From: Dechloromonas hankyongensis | Lineage (GTDB): Bacteria; Pseudomonadota; Gammaproteobacteria; Burkholderiales; Rhodocyclaceae | Direction of reading: 5' to 3' | Assembly (NCBI RefSeq): GCF_022012295.1 | Contig: NZ_JAKLTN010000001.1 | Span: 1,711,647 to 1,775,646 of the forward strand | DNA: 64,000 nt | Shown: positions 36,383-47,402 of the stretch, one piece after another | How the letters are laid out: every line of letters begins with the position of its first letter | How positions within the stretch are numbered: the stretch's first letter is position 1 | Position numbers and translations under genes: made by a program | The notes under the pieces: model-generated | Database searches by the model: none | What the model was told of the DNA's origin: nothing | What the model saw: the letters and a program-made list of their open reading frames with translations, nothing else

Positions 36383-36842
36383 ATCATCTCGGTCTTGCCA
36401 CTGGCGGGTTGAGGGGCAAGCAGCCAGATCAAAAATCCCAGTCTGGAAACTGGGATTTTTTATTTCCATGGTTATGCGCTCAGGGGCGCTGCAATCCAAT
36501 CGCCGCCAACAGGTGGGCGTTCTTCAACAAAACGGCCTCAACTCAAAAACCAGAAGCACGGCTCATCATCGTCTTTCAGATCCCTTAGATTGCCGAGATG
36601 ACGATGGTATTCACTACCAGGCCGCTGGATTGATAGAGGTCCTCTGCTGTTGGCTCAGCAAGTGATTGCAGTTAATTCGCTTTTCGGAATCTTGGCGTGA
36701 AACACGCTCATCTCATCTGCCGAAGGAAAAAAGATTAAGGTCCGGAGCAACAAGGAGCAAGTGAGCGGAGCATTGGGTGGGAGTGATATGGGAAGACCTC
36801 GTGGTAGAGATAATCGTCCAAAATCTTTCCGAATAGGCTCGT
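36383..36842. other. Intergenic stretch, AT-richer
   Basis: Apart from the terminator at its start I see no gene or named element. The composition is clearly lower in GC than the neighbours, which may mean foreign or decaying sequence. Confidence 0.5.
36431..36463 (+). terminator. Rho-independent terminator after the PEP-CTERM gene
   Basis: Stem AAAAATCCCAGT / ACTGGGATTTTT around the loop CTGGAA, ending in a T-rich run. Confidence 0.9.
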
Positions 36843-37499
36843 TCACTTGCCCCGCTTGCGTTTCGTCCCCATCGCCTTCACCGACAGCGTAACCATGAAT
36901 GGAAATTCGGGGTCGGCGGATTGGACGATGCGATAGCCATCCCCCAGGGCGCGGGCAATCCAGGCCGACAGGGCCTTGAGGTCCACGGCTTCGCAGCGCA
37001 GGTCGGCGACCAGGGTGCCACCGTCCTCATACACCGGGAAATCGGTGCAGCCCTCCGGCTTGATGTCCTGGCCATAGACGCGACAGGTGCCGCAGGATTG
37101 GTCGTAGGCGGGGCAGGCCTTGCCGTGGACGTAGTAGAGCCCGTTGCCGGCGCGGATTTCCTCGGGGCCTTGGCCGCCGGCGAGCCGCTTGTCGAAGGCC
37201 GGGCGCGATTCCTCGAGCCGCCAGAACGACTTGAGCTGCTTCCAGTCCAGTTCGAGGACGAGCGTTTGCAGGCTGCAGCAGGGCTTGGAACACACCGTGC
37301 AGTGGGGAACGATTTCGGCCGCCTGGTAGGCGGCGGCTGCGGCGGCAAGTTCCTTGGCCGGATTAAGGCGCTGGGGGCGCTCGGAGCGCGGAGGGCGGGG
37401 CGGACGGGGGGGCATGGCGGGGCGGGCAATTGCAGAAGGCGAAGCAAGGCGGCCAGTATACGGCCAGGATGGGTCGTTCGCATCGACGGCCTGCGTCAT
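36843..37499 (-). CDS. YkgJ family cysteine cluster protein
   Basis: 218 aa from the ATG at 37499; an ATG at 37415 is an alternative, since the first ~45 residues are Pro/Arg-rich and low complexity. The cysteines CTVCSKPCCSLQ, and later CPAYDQSCGTCRVYGQDIKPEGCTDFP, fit the YkgJ/CxxCxxCC zinc- or iron-binding family. The function is unknown. It stands alone, divergent from the histidine kinase gene. Confidence 0.8.
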   Translation of the reverse strand: MTQAVDANDPSWPYTGRLASPSAIARPAMPPRPPRPPRSERPQRLNPAKELAAAAAAYQAAEIVPHCTVCSKPCCSLQTLVLELDWKQLKSFWRLEESRPAFDKRLAGGQGPEEIRAGNGLYYVHGKACPAYDQSCGTCRVYGQDIKPEGCTDFPVYEDGGTLVADLRCEAVDLKALSAWIARALGDGYRIVQSADPEFPFMVTLSVKAMGTKRKRGK

Positions 37500-37671
37500 T
37501 CAAAAAGACAAAATTCCAAATGTCGGCCGATAGGTAATATGCCTTTTGTAATACCATTACGGCATTGTGGAGATGTTCGGAGGTGCGCCGTGCAATGGCC
37601 GCCTGCACGTCGAACGAACGCTCCGGCCAAGAAGAAACGCCTGCCCAGGATTACCCAATAAGCGGCTGTAC

Positions 37672-40071
37672 ATGAAAACGTCGAATTACCGGCTCCGGGT
37701 CAAAATTGTTGCCGTCGGTGTCATGGCCGTCATTTCAATATGGGCGACGGCCTGGTATGAGCTTGATCGCAGCCAGCGGAGCTACCTGCGCGAAGCCGAG
37801 GTGGGGACCGCCGTGCAGTCGCGGGTGTTTGGCGAATATTCCGAATCGACGATCAAGCGCATCAACGAACTGATCCTGGATTTGCGGGCGCAATGGACGG
37901 GCGACTGGGGGGAATTCGCCGAGCTGATCCAGCGACGGCAGGAATTCATCGAGGACCTGACCTTCCAGGTGGGGGTGATCGACAAGGACGGCTTTCTTGC
38001 CTTCTCGACCCTGGCCAAGCCGGGCGATCGAACCGATTTGAGCCGCCGCGAGCATTTCACGGTACATCGGGATGCACACGGCGCCGACCGGCTGTTCATC
38101 AGCCGGCCGTTGCAGGGCAAGGTGTCGGGCAAATGGTCGATCCAGTTCACTCGCCCCATACTCGATGCCGGGCGTTTTGCTGGTGTGCTGGTCATTTCCG
38201 TCGATCCGGAGCTGTTCGCCCGCTTCGCCGAAAAGCTGCAACTGCCCGCTGGTAGCATCATGACGCTGGTCCGCGACAGCGGCGAGATCATGGCGCGTTA
38301 TCCCGTGCTCGAATCCAGCTATGGCCAGGTGCTGGCCGACCGGCCCTACCTCGAGCCGGATGGTCCTGTCGCCGGCAATGACCGGCGGGTCGCCACGGTC
38401 GATTCTGTGGAGCGCGTCTACGGTTTTTATCGGCAACCGAGATACGGCCTGGCGTTCGTCGTCGGTCAGGCGGTCGACTACACCCTGGCGCCGTACAAGA
38501 GCTATCGCCAGCTGGTGATCGGCATTGGTGCCCTGCTCAGCATCGTTTCGGTGCTTTTCCTGGTCAGCCTGTTTCGCTCGCTGACCACCCTGGATCGTAT
38601 GCGGCGCGCTCTGGAGTCGTCAAAGGAAGAAGCGGTGTCGGCGAATGTGGCGAAGAGTCGTTTCCTCGCCACCATGTCGCACGAAATCCGGACGCCGATG
38701 AACGGCATCCTCGGCATGGCGCAATTGCTGCTGACCCCGACGTTGCCGGAAACGGAGCGCGAGGACTATGCACGTACCATCCTCACTTCGGGGCAGACTC
38801 TGCTCGCGCTGCTCAACGACATCCTCGACCTGTCGAAGATCGAGGCCGGTAAGCTGCACCTCGAATACACCGTCTTCGAGCCCGAGCAGTTATTGCACGA
38901 AGCGCACGCCCTGTTCAGCGGTTCGGCCAGGAACAAGAATCTGCGCCTCGACCATGCCTGGCAGGGGCCTCCCCGCCAGCGCTATCGCGGCGATGTGCCG
39001 CATCTGCGGCAAATGCTGTTCAATCTGGTGGGTAATGCCATCAAATTCACCGCTCAGGGCGAAATCCGGATCGACGGCCGCCTGGTGAGCGACGAGGGCG
39101 GCACGGCCATGATCGAATTCTCGGTCAGCGATACCGGGATCGGTATCGCCGCCGACAAACAGGGCCTGCTGTTCAAGCCCTTCTCGCAGGCCGATAGTTC
39201 GAGCACCCGCGAATTTGCCGGTACCGGTCTTGGGCTGTCGCTGGTCAGCAATCTGGCCCGTTTGATGGGGGGCGAGGTCGGCGTCGATAGCGAAGCGGGC
39301 AAGGGATCGCGCTTCTGGTTCCGCTTTGCGGCCGAAATCGCCGCCGCCGACTCCGCGCCGCAGCGCACAGATCGGCCGCTGGCCACGCCGGCCTGCTCGG
39401 TTCCGGATGCTGTGTCGCTGTCCGGCCATGTGCTTGTCGTCGAAGACAATCGGACCAACAGCAAGGTCATCGAGTTGCTGCTCAAAAAGCTGGGACTGAG
39501 CTGTTCGCTGGCCCCGGACGGCAGCCAGGCGGTCGCCATGGCGACCGGCGGCGAAAGCTTCGATGCCATCCTGATGGATATCCACCTGCCGGTCCTCGAC
39601 GGCTACGCGGCGACCGGGAAAATCCGTCAGTGGGAAAGGGAGCGGGGCCAGGCGCGGCGCCCTGTTGTCGCCTTGACGGCCAGCGCTTTCGACGATGACC
39701 GGCAACGTTGCATGGAAGCCGGCATGGACGATTTCCTGGCCAAGCCGATCCAGTTCGACGAACTCCAGTCCGTTCTCGGCAAATGGCTGCCGGCCGCCGA
39801 GCCGTCGCCGGTGGTCGTGGCCGACGGCTCGGCCAAAACAATCGATATCGGCCGGGTGAATGCGTTGCTGATGGAACTTGAACCCTTGCTCGTGGGTCAT
39901 CGTTTCGATGCGGTGACACGATTCAAGGAGTTGCAGCGCCTGTGCGCCGGTACGGAGATCGCCGTCGACATCGACCGGATCGAACAGGCGCTGCATGAGT
40001 TCAAATTCGAATTCGCCCACGAGCATCTCGGTCGTCTATCGAGACTGCACGGCTGGAGGGAAGGCGTATGA
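37672..40071 (+). CDS. Membrane hybrid histidine kinase with extracytoplasmic Cache-type sensor
   Basis: 799 aa from the ATG at 37672 ([28 protein letters not shown]). A first membrane helix at ~10-28, a periplasmic dCache-like sensor to ~280 ([30 protein letters not shown]), a second helix ([17 protein letters not shown]), HisKA with H337 ([10 protein letters not shown]), HATPase ([21 protein letters not shown]) and a receiver with D636 ([12 protein letters not shown]). The C-terminal ~90 residues may be a short extra helical domain. Its stop overlaps the next kinase gene by ATGA. Confidence 0.92.
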   Translation: MKTSNYRLRVKIVAVGVMAVISIWATAWYELDRSQRSYLREAEVGTAVQSRVFGEYSESTIKRINELILDLRAQWTGDWGEFAELIQRRQEFIEDLTFQVGVIDKDGFLAFSTLAKPGDRTDLSRREHFTVHRDAHGADRLFISRPLQGKVSGKWSIQFTRPILDAGRFAGVLVISVDPELFARFAEKLQLPAGSIMTLVRDSGEIMARYPVLESSYGQVLADRPYLEPDGPVAGNDRRVATVDSVERVYGFYRQPRYGLAFVVGQAVDYTLAPYKSYRQLVIGIGALLSIVSVLFLVSLFRSLTTLDRMRRALESSKEEAVSANVAKSRFLATMSHEIRTPMNGILGMAQLLLTPTLPETEREDYARTILTSGQTLLALLNDILDLSKIEAGKLHLEYTVFEPEQLLHEAHALFSGSARNKNLRLDHAWQGPPRQRYRGDVPHLRQMLFNLVGNAIKFTAQGEIRIDGRLVSDEGGTAMIEFSVSDTGIGIAADKQGLLFKPFSQADSSSTREFAGTGLGLSLVSNLARLMGGEVGVDSEAGKGSRFWFRFAAEIAAADSAPQRTDRPLATPACSVPDAVSLSGHVLVVEDNRTNSKVIELLLKKLGLSCSLAPDGSQAVAMATGGESFDAILMDIHLPVLDGYAATGKIRQWERERGQARRPVVALTASAFDDDRQRCMEAGMDDFLAKPIQFDELQSVLGKWLPAAEPSPVVVADGSAKTIDIGRVNALLMELEPLLVGHRFDAVTRFKELQRLCAGTEIAVDIDRIEQALHEFKFEFAHEHLGRLSRLHGWREGV

Positions 40072-43000
40072 GCGACCACAGGCCCCTGATCCTCGCCATT
40101 GACGATACGCCGGCCAACCTGTTCACGCTGGGCGGGGCGCTGGCCGCCGAATTCGACCTGCAAATCGCCACCTCGGGCGAGCGCGGGCTGGCGCTGGCCG
40201 GCGAGTGTCCGCCCGACCTCATCCTGCTCGACGTCATGATGCCCGACATGGACGGCTACGAGGTCTGCCAGCGCCTGAAGGCCGTGCCGGCGCTGATGCA
40301 CGTGCCGGTCATCTTCCTGACGGCATTGAGCGATCCAGCTTCCGAAATGAAGGGCTTGTCCCTGGGCGCTGCCGACTATATCGCCAAGCCGATCGGCGTC
40401 GAGATCGCCCGCCAGCGCATCCGCAACGTGCTGGAACGCGAGCATCTGCGCCGGGCCTTGGAGGCGCAACTGGCCGAACGCCAGCAGGCGCAGGCCGATC
40501 TGCAACAAAGCGAAGCCCGCTTCCGGCATTTTTTCGAGAAGAATTCGTCGGTGATGCTGCTCATCGACCCGTCCTGCGGGGCGATCAAGGAAGCCAATGA
40601 AGCGGCCGTTGCGTACTACGGCTATCCGCTCGCCCGGCTGCTCGGCATGTCGATTACCGAAATCAATACCTTATCGCCGGAGGCTGTGGTGCAGGAAATG
40701 CAGGCCGCCCGCCGCGAGGTGCGCGGGCATTTCCTATTCCGCCACCGCCTCGCTTCGGGCGAAGTGCGCGACGTCGAGGTATATTCGACGCCGATTCAAA
40801 CCACCGCATCTCCGCTGCTGTTTTCGATCATTCATGACATCACCGAGCGCCGGCATGCCGAGGAAATGCTGCGCAAGCTATCCGTGGCCGTCGAGCAAAG
40901 CCCGGCCTCCGTCGTCATCACCGATCCGGAGGCGTGCATCCAGTACGTGAACCGCCGGTTCTCGGAGGTCACCGGTTACGATGCCGACGAAGCCATCGGC
41001 CAGAATCCAAGGCTGCTTCAGTCGGGAATGACCGACCATGATATTTATCTCAGGTTGTGGAACAACCTGACCAGCGGCCAGGTCTGGAAGGGCGAACTGC
41101 TCAACAAGCGCAAGAACGGTGAGTTCTATTGGGAAGAGTCGCACGTCGCCCCGGTCAGGGATGCATCGGGGGCCGTCACCCATTACGTCGCGGTGAAAAT
41201 CGACATCACCCAACGCAAGCAAGCCGAGCTTGCCCTGCAGCAAAGCGACGAGACCCTGCGCAGCATTCTCGATACGACGCTGGACGGTTATTGGCGGACC
41301 GATGCGCAAGGCCGCCTGCTCGACGTCAATCCGGCCTATTGCCGGCAATCGGGCTATACGCGGGAAGAGCTGCTCGGCATGCAGATCGGCGATCTCGACG
41401 TCAATGAAGACGAAACCTTCATTTCCGAACGCATACGCTGGCTGTGCGAAAACGGCCGCGAAATCTTCGAAACCGTGCATCGGCGCAAGGATGGCTCGAT
41501 GTGGCCGGTCGAGGTCAGCACCACCTATCGCGACAGCGAAGGCGGCGAGATCTATGTCTTCATGCGCGACATCACGGCGCGCAAGCTGGCGGAGGCCGAA
41601 CTCGAACACCACCGTTCCCGCCTGGAGGAGCTGGTCGACGAGCGCACCGCCGCTTTGCTGGCGACCGAGGCCAGGGCCAGCCACCTGCTGCAATCGAGCG
41701 CTGACGGCCTGTATGGCGTCGACAGCGCCGGCCGGATCACCTTCATCAATGCCGCGGGCTGCCAGATGCTGGGCTACAAGCCGGAAGAAGTCATCGGCCG
41801 CTCGGCCCACGAAGCGTTCCACCACAGCCGGCCGGACGGTTCGCCCTTCCCGATTGGCGAATGCCTGGGCCACCATGCCGTGGTGCGCGGTGAGGAGGTG
41901 CGTATCGACAACGAGGTGTACTGGCACTCGGACGGTCATGCCGTGCCGGTGATGTACGCCGTGCATCCGATGGTGCTGGGCGACTCGAACAAGGGCGCGG
42001 TGATCAGCTTCGTCGATATGAGCGAACAGCGGGCGGCGGCCGAGGCCCGGGAACGGGCGTTGAGCGCCGCCGAGAACCTGGCGCGGGTGCGTAGCGAATT
42101 CCTGTCCAACATGAGCCACGAAATCCGCACGCCACTCAATGGCGTGCTGGGCTTCGCCCAGATCGGGCTGCGCAATGCCAACGACGGTGCCAAGTCCCGC
42201 AACGCCTTCGAAAAAATCCTGTTCTCGGGGACGCGCCTGCTCGGCGTGGTCAACGACATCCTAGATTTCTCGAAGATCGATGCCGGGAAAATCCACCTCG
42301 ATCCCACCCCGGTGTCGCTCGTCGATGTCATGGAGCAGGCCAGGGAACTGCTGGGCGAGCGCGCGACTGCGAAGGGGCTGGACTTCCGGACGGACTACGC
42401 GGCCGATCTGCCGTCGCGCTGCCTGATCGACGAACTGCGGCTGGGCCAGGTGCTGATCAATCTGCTGTCCAATGCCGTCAAATTTACCGAGTCCGGTTAC
42501 GTCAAGCTGTCTGCTGCACGCCAGGGGGATCGGCTGGCATTCACGGTGAGCGATACCGGGATCGGCATGTCCGACGACCAGCTTGCCCTGCTGTTCAATC
42601 CCTTCCAGCAGGCCGACGGCTCGACCACCCGCCGCTTCGGCGGGACTGGTCTGGGCCTGGCCATCTGCAAACGGATTGTCGAATTGATGGGCGGCGATAT
42701 CCGGGTCGCGAGTCGCCCCGGGCAGGGCAGCGCTTTCACGTTTTCCGTGCCCTTCCACCCGGCCCCGGAAGCCTCGCTACCCGACGGGAACGGAGTGCCG
42801 GCGACGACGGTAGCCAGCCAGCGGCTCCTCGGCCTGGCGATCCTGGTGGCCGAGGATGATGAAATCAACCAGGTGATTTTCGAGGAGAACCTGCTCGAGG
42901 ACGGGGCACGAGTCGTCATTGTCGGCAACGGCCAGCAGGCCATCGATCGCTTGCGGGCCGACGGTTGCCAGGCCTATGACGTGGTGCTGATGGATGTCCA

Positions 43001-43211
43001 GATGCCGGAAATGGACGGCTACGAGGCAACCCGGCGCATCCTGGCCATGGCGCCCGGTCTGCCGGTGATCGGCCAGACGGCGCATGCCTCGCCCGAAGAG
43101 CGTGACAAGTGCATGGCGGCCGGGATGGTCGCCCATATCGCCAAGCCCATCGATCCGGAAGCGCTGGTCGAACTCATCCTCAAGCATGCCGGAGCAAGGG
43201 GCGGGCAGTGA
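40068..43211 (+). CDS. Multi-PAS hybrid histidine kinase with N- and C-terminal receivers
   Basis: 1047 aa, soluble. An N-terminal receiver with D55 ([13 protein letters not shown]), then four PAS domains beginning near 145 ([12 protein letters not shown]), 275 ([13 protein letters not shown]), 400 ([13 protein letters not shown]) and 550 ([13 protein letters not shown]), a HisKA with H684 ([10 protein letters not shown]), an HATPase ([19 protein letters not shown]) and a second receiver with D976 ([11 protein letters not shown]). Coupled by ATGA overlap to the membrane kinase upstream, it probably receives phosphate from it. Confidence 0.92.
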   Translation: MSDHRPLILAIDDTPANLFTLGGALAAEFDLQIATSGERGLALAGECPPDLILLDVMMPDMDGYEVCQRLKAVPALMHVPVIFLTALSDPASEMKGLSLGAADYIAKPIGVEIARQRIRNVLEREHLRRALEAQLAERQQAQADLQQSEARFRHFFEKNSSVMLLIDPSCGAIKEANEAAVAYYGYPLARLLGMSITEINTLSPEAVVQEMQAARREVRGHFLFRHRLASGEVRDVEVYSTPIQTTASPLLFSIIHDITERRHAEEMLRKLSVAVEQSPASVVITDPEACIQYVNRRFSEVTGYDADEAIGQNPRLLQSGMTDHDIYLRLWNNLTSGQVWKGELLNKRKNGEFYWEESHVAPVRDASGAVTHYVAVKIDITQRKQAELALQQSDETLRSILDTTLDGYWRTDAQGRLLDVNPAYCRQSGYTREELLGMQIGDLDVNEDETFISERIRWLCENGREIFETVHRRKDGSMWPVEVSTTYRDSEGGEIYVFMRDITARKLAEAELEHHRSRLEELVDERTAALLATEARASHLLQSSADGLYGVDSAGRITFINAAGCQMLGYKPEEVIGRSAHEAFHHSRPDGSPFPIGECLGHHAVVRGEEVRIDNEVYWHSDGHAVPVMYAVHPMVLGDSNKGAVISFVDMSEQRAAAEARERALSAAENLARVRSEFLSNMSHEIRTPLNGVLGFAQIGLRNANDGAKSRNAFEKILFSGTRLLGVVNDILDFSKIDAGKIHLDPTPVSLVDVMEQARELLGERATAKGLDFRTDYAADLPSRCLIDELRLGQVLINLLSNAVKFTESGYVKLSAARQGDRLAFTVSDTGIGMSDDQLALLFNPFQQADGSTTRRFGGTGLGLAICKRIVELMGGDIRVASRPGQGSAFTFSVPFHPAPEASLPDGNGVPATTVASQRLLGLAILVAEDDEINQVIFEENLLEDGARVVIVGNGQQAIDRLRADGCQAYDVVLMDVQMPEMDGYEATRRILAMAPGLPVIGQTAHASPEERDKCMAAGMVAHIAKPIDPEALVELILKHAGARGGQ

Positions 43212-43256
43212 TCGCTCTCACCTGGGCACTGCCGCAGTTGGCGCCCAGCCTGTCTG

Positions 43257-43574
43257 TCAGAACCGCGTGCTGCCATCGGCAGCCGTGCGCCAGTCCGGCC
43301 AGGTCGCGTTTTCGTTGAGCGTTTGCTTGGCGGTCAGGGCGCGGGCGATGTCTTCCGGCGCGAAGCCGGCGCGCAGGGCGCCATCGAGGGCGAGGAGGGC
43401 GACATCGAGCCACTCGTCGAGGTCGAGCGGCGTGGCTTCGAGTTCCCTGATTTCCTTGTGCAGGTGGGCCAGCAGCTCTTTGGTGTGATGGCCGGGACCG
43501 AAGGTCTTTTCGGAAAACGTCTCGTGATGGTGCAGGTAGGCGATCAAATCGAAGGTTTGTAGCGGTGGGGTCAT
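43257..43574 (-). CDS. MazG-like dATP/dGTP pyrophosphohydrolase domain protein (DUF550)
   Basis: 105 aa. The helix pair KELLAHLHKEIRELEATPLDLDEWLDVALLALDGALRAGF supplies the acidic E-x2-E and D residues that bind magnesium in all-alpha NTP pyrophosphohydrolases, and the WPDWRTAADG end is usual for the DUF550 group. Such proteins are frequent in phages and scattered on chromosomes. It is divergent from the monooxygenase-like gene. Confidence 0.85.
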   Translation of the reverse strand: MTPPLQTFDLIAYLHHHETFSEKTFGPGHHTKELLAHLHKEIRELEATPLDLDEWLDVALLALDGALRAGFAPEDIARALTAKQTLNENATWPDWRTAADGSTRF

Positions 43575-43761
43575 GATGGGGCGAAGCTCCCGTAAGAAAA
43601 CGTCCTTTGCTGTCGACAGCCAGTCGAGCCAGGCGTGCCGCCGTTAGTCGCCAGGCAGTATAGAGTTGTCCAATGCGATCATGGCGGGTGGCTTCGGCGA
43701 TGGCCGGATATTGCATCGGATGGGCCAGCATGTACCAGTCGGACCATTTTCAGGAGATGCC

Positions 43762-44067
43762 ATGTTTCTCGCCATGAACCGTTTTCGTATCGTCCTCGGC
43801 AAGGAGGAGGATTTCATCGCCCATTGGCGCAAGCGCAACAGCTATCTGAGCGAGGTGCCGGGATTCATCGCCTTCCATCTGCTGCGCGGCGACACCAATG
43901 CCGAACGCACCCTGTTCGCCTCGCACACGATGTGGGAATCCGAGCAGGCCTTCGCCGACTGGACGCAGTCCGAGGCCTTCCGCAAGGCGCACATGCAGGC
44001 CGGCCAGTCGCCGCGCGACTTTTACCTCGGACCGCCGCAGCTGGAGCTGTTTGAATCGGTGCTGTAG
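43762..44067 (+). CDS. Antibiotic biosynthesis monooxygenase (ABM)-like protein
   Basis: 101 aa from the ATG at 43762 with AGGAG 6-7 nt upstream. It has a ferredoxin-like dimeric barrel: FLAMNRFRIVLGKEEDFIAHWRKRNSYLSEVPGFIAFHLLRG and TLFASHTMWESEQAFADWTQSEAFRKAH, typical of ABM and heme-degrading IsdG-like proteins. The IsdG-type W and H positions cannot be settled by eye. It converges with the NifX-like gene. Confidence 0.85.
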   Translation: MFLAMNRFRIVLGKEEDFIAHWRKRNSYLSEVPGFIAFHLLRGDTNAERTLFASHTMWESEQAFADWTQSEAFRKAHMQAGQSPRDFYLGPPQLELFESVL

Positions 44068-44074
44068 CTCAGTT

Positions 44075-45513
<1,439 letters not shown>

Positions 45514-45517
<4 letters not shown>

Positions 45518-46047
45518 GGCAGCAACTCCGGCGTGATCTGGGCCAGCCAGGCGGTGATGCGTTCCTCGGTCAGCGCCGGCTGGTGGTGCTGGTCGAGGGC
45601 GAGGCCGAGGAAGGCGTCGCCGGCCACGGCCTGCGAGGCGGCAAAGTCGTAGCCGGCCGTCGGCCAGCGGCCGACGATGCGGGCGCCGCGGGCGATGAAG
45701 GCATCGTGGAGCAGGCCGATGGCGTCGACAAACTCATCCGGGTATTTCTTCTGGTCGCCGAGGCCGAAGATGGCGATGGTCTTGCCGCTCAGGTCGGCGC
45801 CGACCAGTTGCGGCACGAATTCCTCCCAGCTCGGCTGGCTGAGCCCGGTCGATTCGCCGGGCAGCATGCCGTCGCCCAGGGTCGGGCTGCCGACGATCAG
45901 CGCGTCGTAGGCAAGAAAATCGGCCAGCGTGGTGCGGCCGATGTTGACCGGCGCATCCGCCGCATCGCCCAGCTTTTTGGCGATCTGCTTGGCGATCAGC
46001 CGGGTGCGCCCGGTGTCGGTGCCGAAGAATATGCCGATCCTGGCCAT
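45514..46047 (-). CDS. nifF: Flavodoxin NifF
   Basis: 177 aa, the size of long-chain flavodoxins. The FMN phosphate loop is GTDTGRTRLIAKQIA, followed by the 50s loop GSPTLGDGMLPGESTG and LGDQKKYPDEFVDAIGLLHD of the 90s loop. In nif operons this protein carries electrons to the nitrogenase Fe protein; Rnf encoded elsewhere in the window could reduce it. It starts 4 nt after nifZ and is coupled to the next gene. Confidence 0.93.
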
Positions 46048-46051
46048 GGCT

Positions 46052-46321
46052 TCATGCGCTCACCGGTTCGTCCTGCGTCAGTTCCTCGGGCAGGCAGCCG
46101 ACCGGGTGCCCGAGGCTGCCGTCGGGCCCGTTCTCGAACTGGACGAGGTAGATTTCCTGATTCTCGTCCATCTCGGCGACGCCGAAATGCACCACCACGC
46201 CGCGCGTGCCGGCAGCGGCGATCAGGCCTTCCTCGTCATCGATGCCGGGCATACCGCCATCGTTGAGGATGTCTTCGGCGGCGAAGATCATGTCGCCGAC
46301 TTCGTATTGGATCTTTTCCAT
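46052..46321 (-). CDS. nifZ: NifZ domain protein
   Basis: 89 aa. IQYEVGDMIFAAEDILNDGGMPGIDDEEGLIAAAGTRGVVVHFG and YLVQFENGPDGSLGHPVGCLPEEL follow the NifZ pattern (GD near the start, NDG-x2-PG, a G-x-RG strand, VGC-x2-EEL at the end). NifZ helps mature the P-cluster of the MoFe protein. This is the short form of the family. It sits 4 nt after the FeSI-like gene. Confidence 0.82.
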   Translation of the reverse strand: MEKIQYEVGDMIFAAEDILNDGGMPGIDDEEGLIAAAGTRGVVVHFGVAEMDENQEIYLVQFENGPDGSLGHPVGCLPEELTQDEPVSA

Positions 46322-46325
46322 GATC

Positions 46326-46655
46326 TCAGGCCCAGACGTCGGCCGGGGCGAGCAGGCGCTCGACCGGCTGGTCGAACATCAGGTGCTCGTCGATGATCAC
46401 CCCGACATCCTCCGCCTTGACGCCGGTGTACATGATGCCTTCGGGATAGACCAGCACGCTCGGGCCGAGGTGACAGGGGCCGAGGCAGCCAGTATTGGTC
46501 AGCTGGAAGCCGGAAGCCCACAGGTTGCGGGTGGTGAATTCGTCCGAAAAGGCCTGCCAGGTCTGGCCGCAGGCCTTGTCCTGGCAAGAGCCGCGCGGGT
46601 GGCCCTGAGGGCGGCCCTGGACGCAGACGAGGATGTGTTTCTTCGGTTTTGGCAT
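46326..46655 (-). CDS. Thioredoxin-like [2Fe-2S] ferredoxin, Shethna protein I (FeSI)-like
   Basis: 109 aa. HILVCVQGRPQGHPRGSCQDKACGQTW and NTGCLGPCHLGPSVLVYPEGIMY, ending in HLMFDQPVERLLAPADVW, match the Azotobacter FeSI ferredoxin from end to end. The four cluster cysteines lie in C-x10-C, and in the CLGPC part. It is the first gene of this nif operon and has a sigma54 promoter with a NifA site upstream. Its exact electron partner is unknown. Confidence 0.92.
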   Translation of the reverse strand: MPKPKKHILVCVQGRPQGHPRGSCQDKACGQTWQAFSDEFTTRNLWASGFQLTNTGCLGPCHLGPSVLVYPEGIMYTGVKAEDVGVIIDEHLMFDQPVERLLAPADVWA

Positions 46656-46685
46656 GACGGTCTCCTTGACGATGGGTTTCTCATC

Positions 46686-46700
46686 GCAAGGGGGATGCCA
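46686..46700 (-). promoter_or_regulatory. sigma54 promoter of the fesI-nifZ-nifF operon
   Basis: On the minus strand: TGGCAT-N5-TTGC, GG and GC 10 nt apart, about 31 nt upstream of the fesI ATG. Confidence 0.87.
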
Positions 46701-46743
46701 GGGTTGTTTTCAATAAAATCAGTGGCTTGCGTTGTTGCTATCC

Positions 46744-46759
46744 TGTCGGGTTTGCGACA
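46744..46759. promoter_or_regulatory. NifA activator site between fesI and the 104-aa gene
   Basis: TGTCGGGTTTGCGACA, a TGT-N10-ACA site. The identical 16 bases occur at 57034 between nifL and rnfG. Confidence 0.88.
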
Positions 46760-46906
46760 AAGGGCGACGGCGACAGTGCGCTGCACCATTTTTGCCACGG
46801 AGGCGAGCCGTATGCACCATAGGCTTGCGTCAGTAGAGGCGTGTTGTTTTAGCGCCCCGTGCTAAGTACCTGATTTTCATATGGCGGGTATTGCGGCGCA
46901 GCATCC

Positions 46907-46920
46907 GGCATATTTTTCGC
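46907..46920 (+). promoter_or_regulatory. Probable sigma54 promoter of the 104-aa gene
   Basis: CCGGCATATTTTTCGC: GG and GC 10 nt apart, with a slightly weaker -12 box (TCGC). It lies 53 nt before the ATG and ~148 nt after the NifA site. Confidence 0.6.
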
Positions 46921-46972
46921 TGTGGGAAGTAACCCCAACCCCAACGGGGAACAGCAAAAATAAGGAGAAATC

Positions 46973-47287
46973 ATGTCGATGGAAAAGAGCATGGAAATGG
47001 CCCAACTGCTCGCCCGCTTCAAGCTGCAGGTGAAGCGTTCGCTGGCTGAGTCGGTCGATCTCGAAGCACTCACCCGCGATCCAATCTACGCCCGGCGCCG
47101 TTTGTCGGAAATCGAGGAGGCGGCAGGCGACGAGGACTTGCTGATCATGGTCCTGCGCCTGCGCGACCATCTGCTCCCTCCGGCCGACCTGCCGTCGCCT
47201 GTCATCGCCCAACCGCCGGAAATTGCCCCGGAACCGTCCAGCCAGAGGGAAACCCGCAGCTACCTGATGGGCGCGCGCGCCTGGTAA
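46973..47287 (+). CDS. Hypothetical 104-aa protein, probably NifA-controlled
   Basis: 104 aa. I do not recognise the family. The ATG has AAGGAG 7 nt upstream. The first 65 residues look helical (MEKSMEMAQLLARFKLQVKR, then IYARRRLSEIEEAAGDEDLLIMVLRLRDHLL), followed by a Pro/Glu-rich tail ending RSYLMGARAW. It has no cysteine. It is divergent from the FeSI operon and shares its NifA site; a probable sigma54 promoter precedes it. A small adaptor or partner protein seems possible. Confidence 0.72.
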   Translation: MSMEKSMEMAQLLARFKLQVKRSLAESVDLEALTRDPIYARRRLSEIEEAAGDEDLLIMVLRLRDHLLPPADLPSPVIAQPPEIAPEPSSQRETRSYLMGARAW

Positions 47288-47402
47288 GAGGCGGGCTGGT
47301 CAATCAAGGGTACTCGTTTTTCGACGATGCTTTTATCTCGGGAAGAGTAACCCCGCCTTGAGGCGCGTTGGTCCGGAGATAGCCTGCAAAGCAATAATCC
47401 AT

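Larger units (their letters stand above)
46656..46972. other. Divergent nif promoter region
   Basis: No gene. This stretch separates fesI (minus) from the 104-aa gene (plus) and holds two sigma54 promoters pointing away from each other, with one NifA site between them. Confidence 0.8.
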
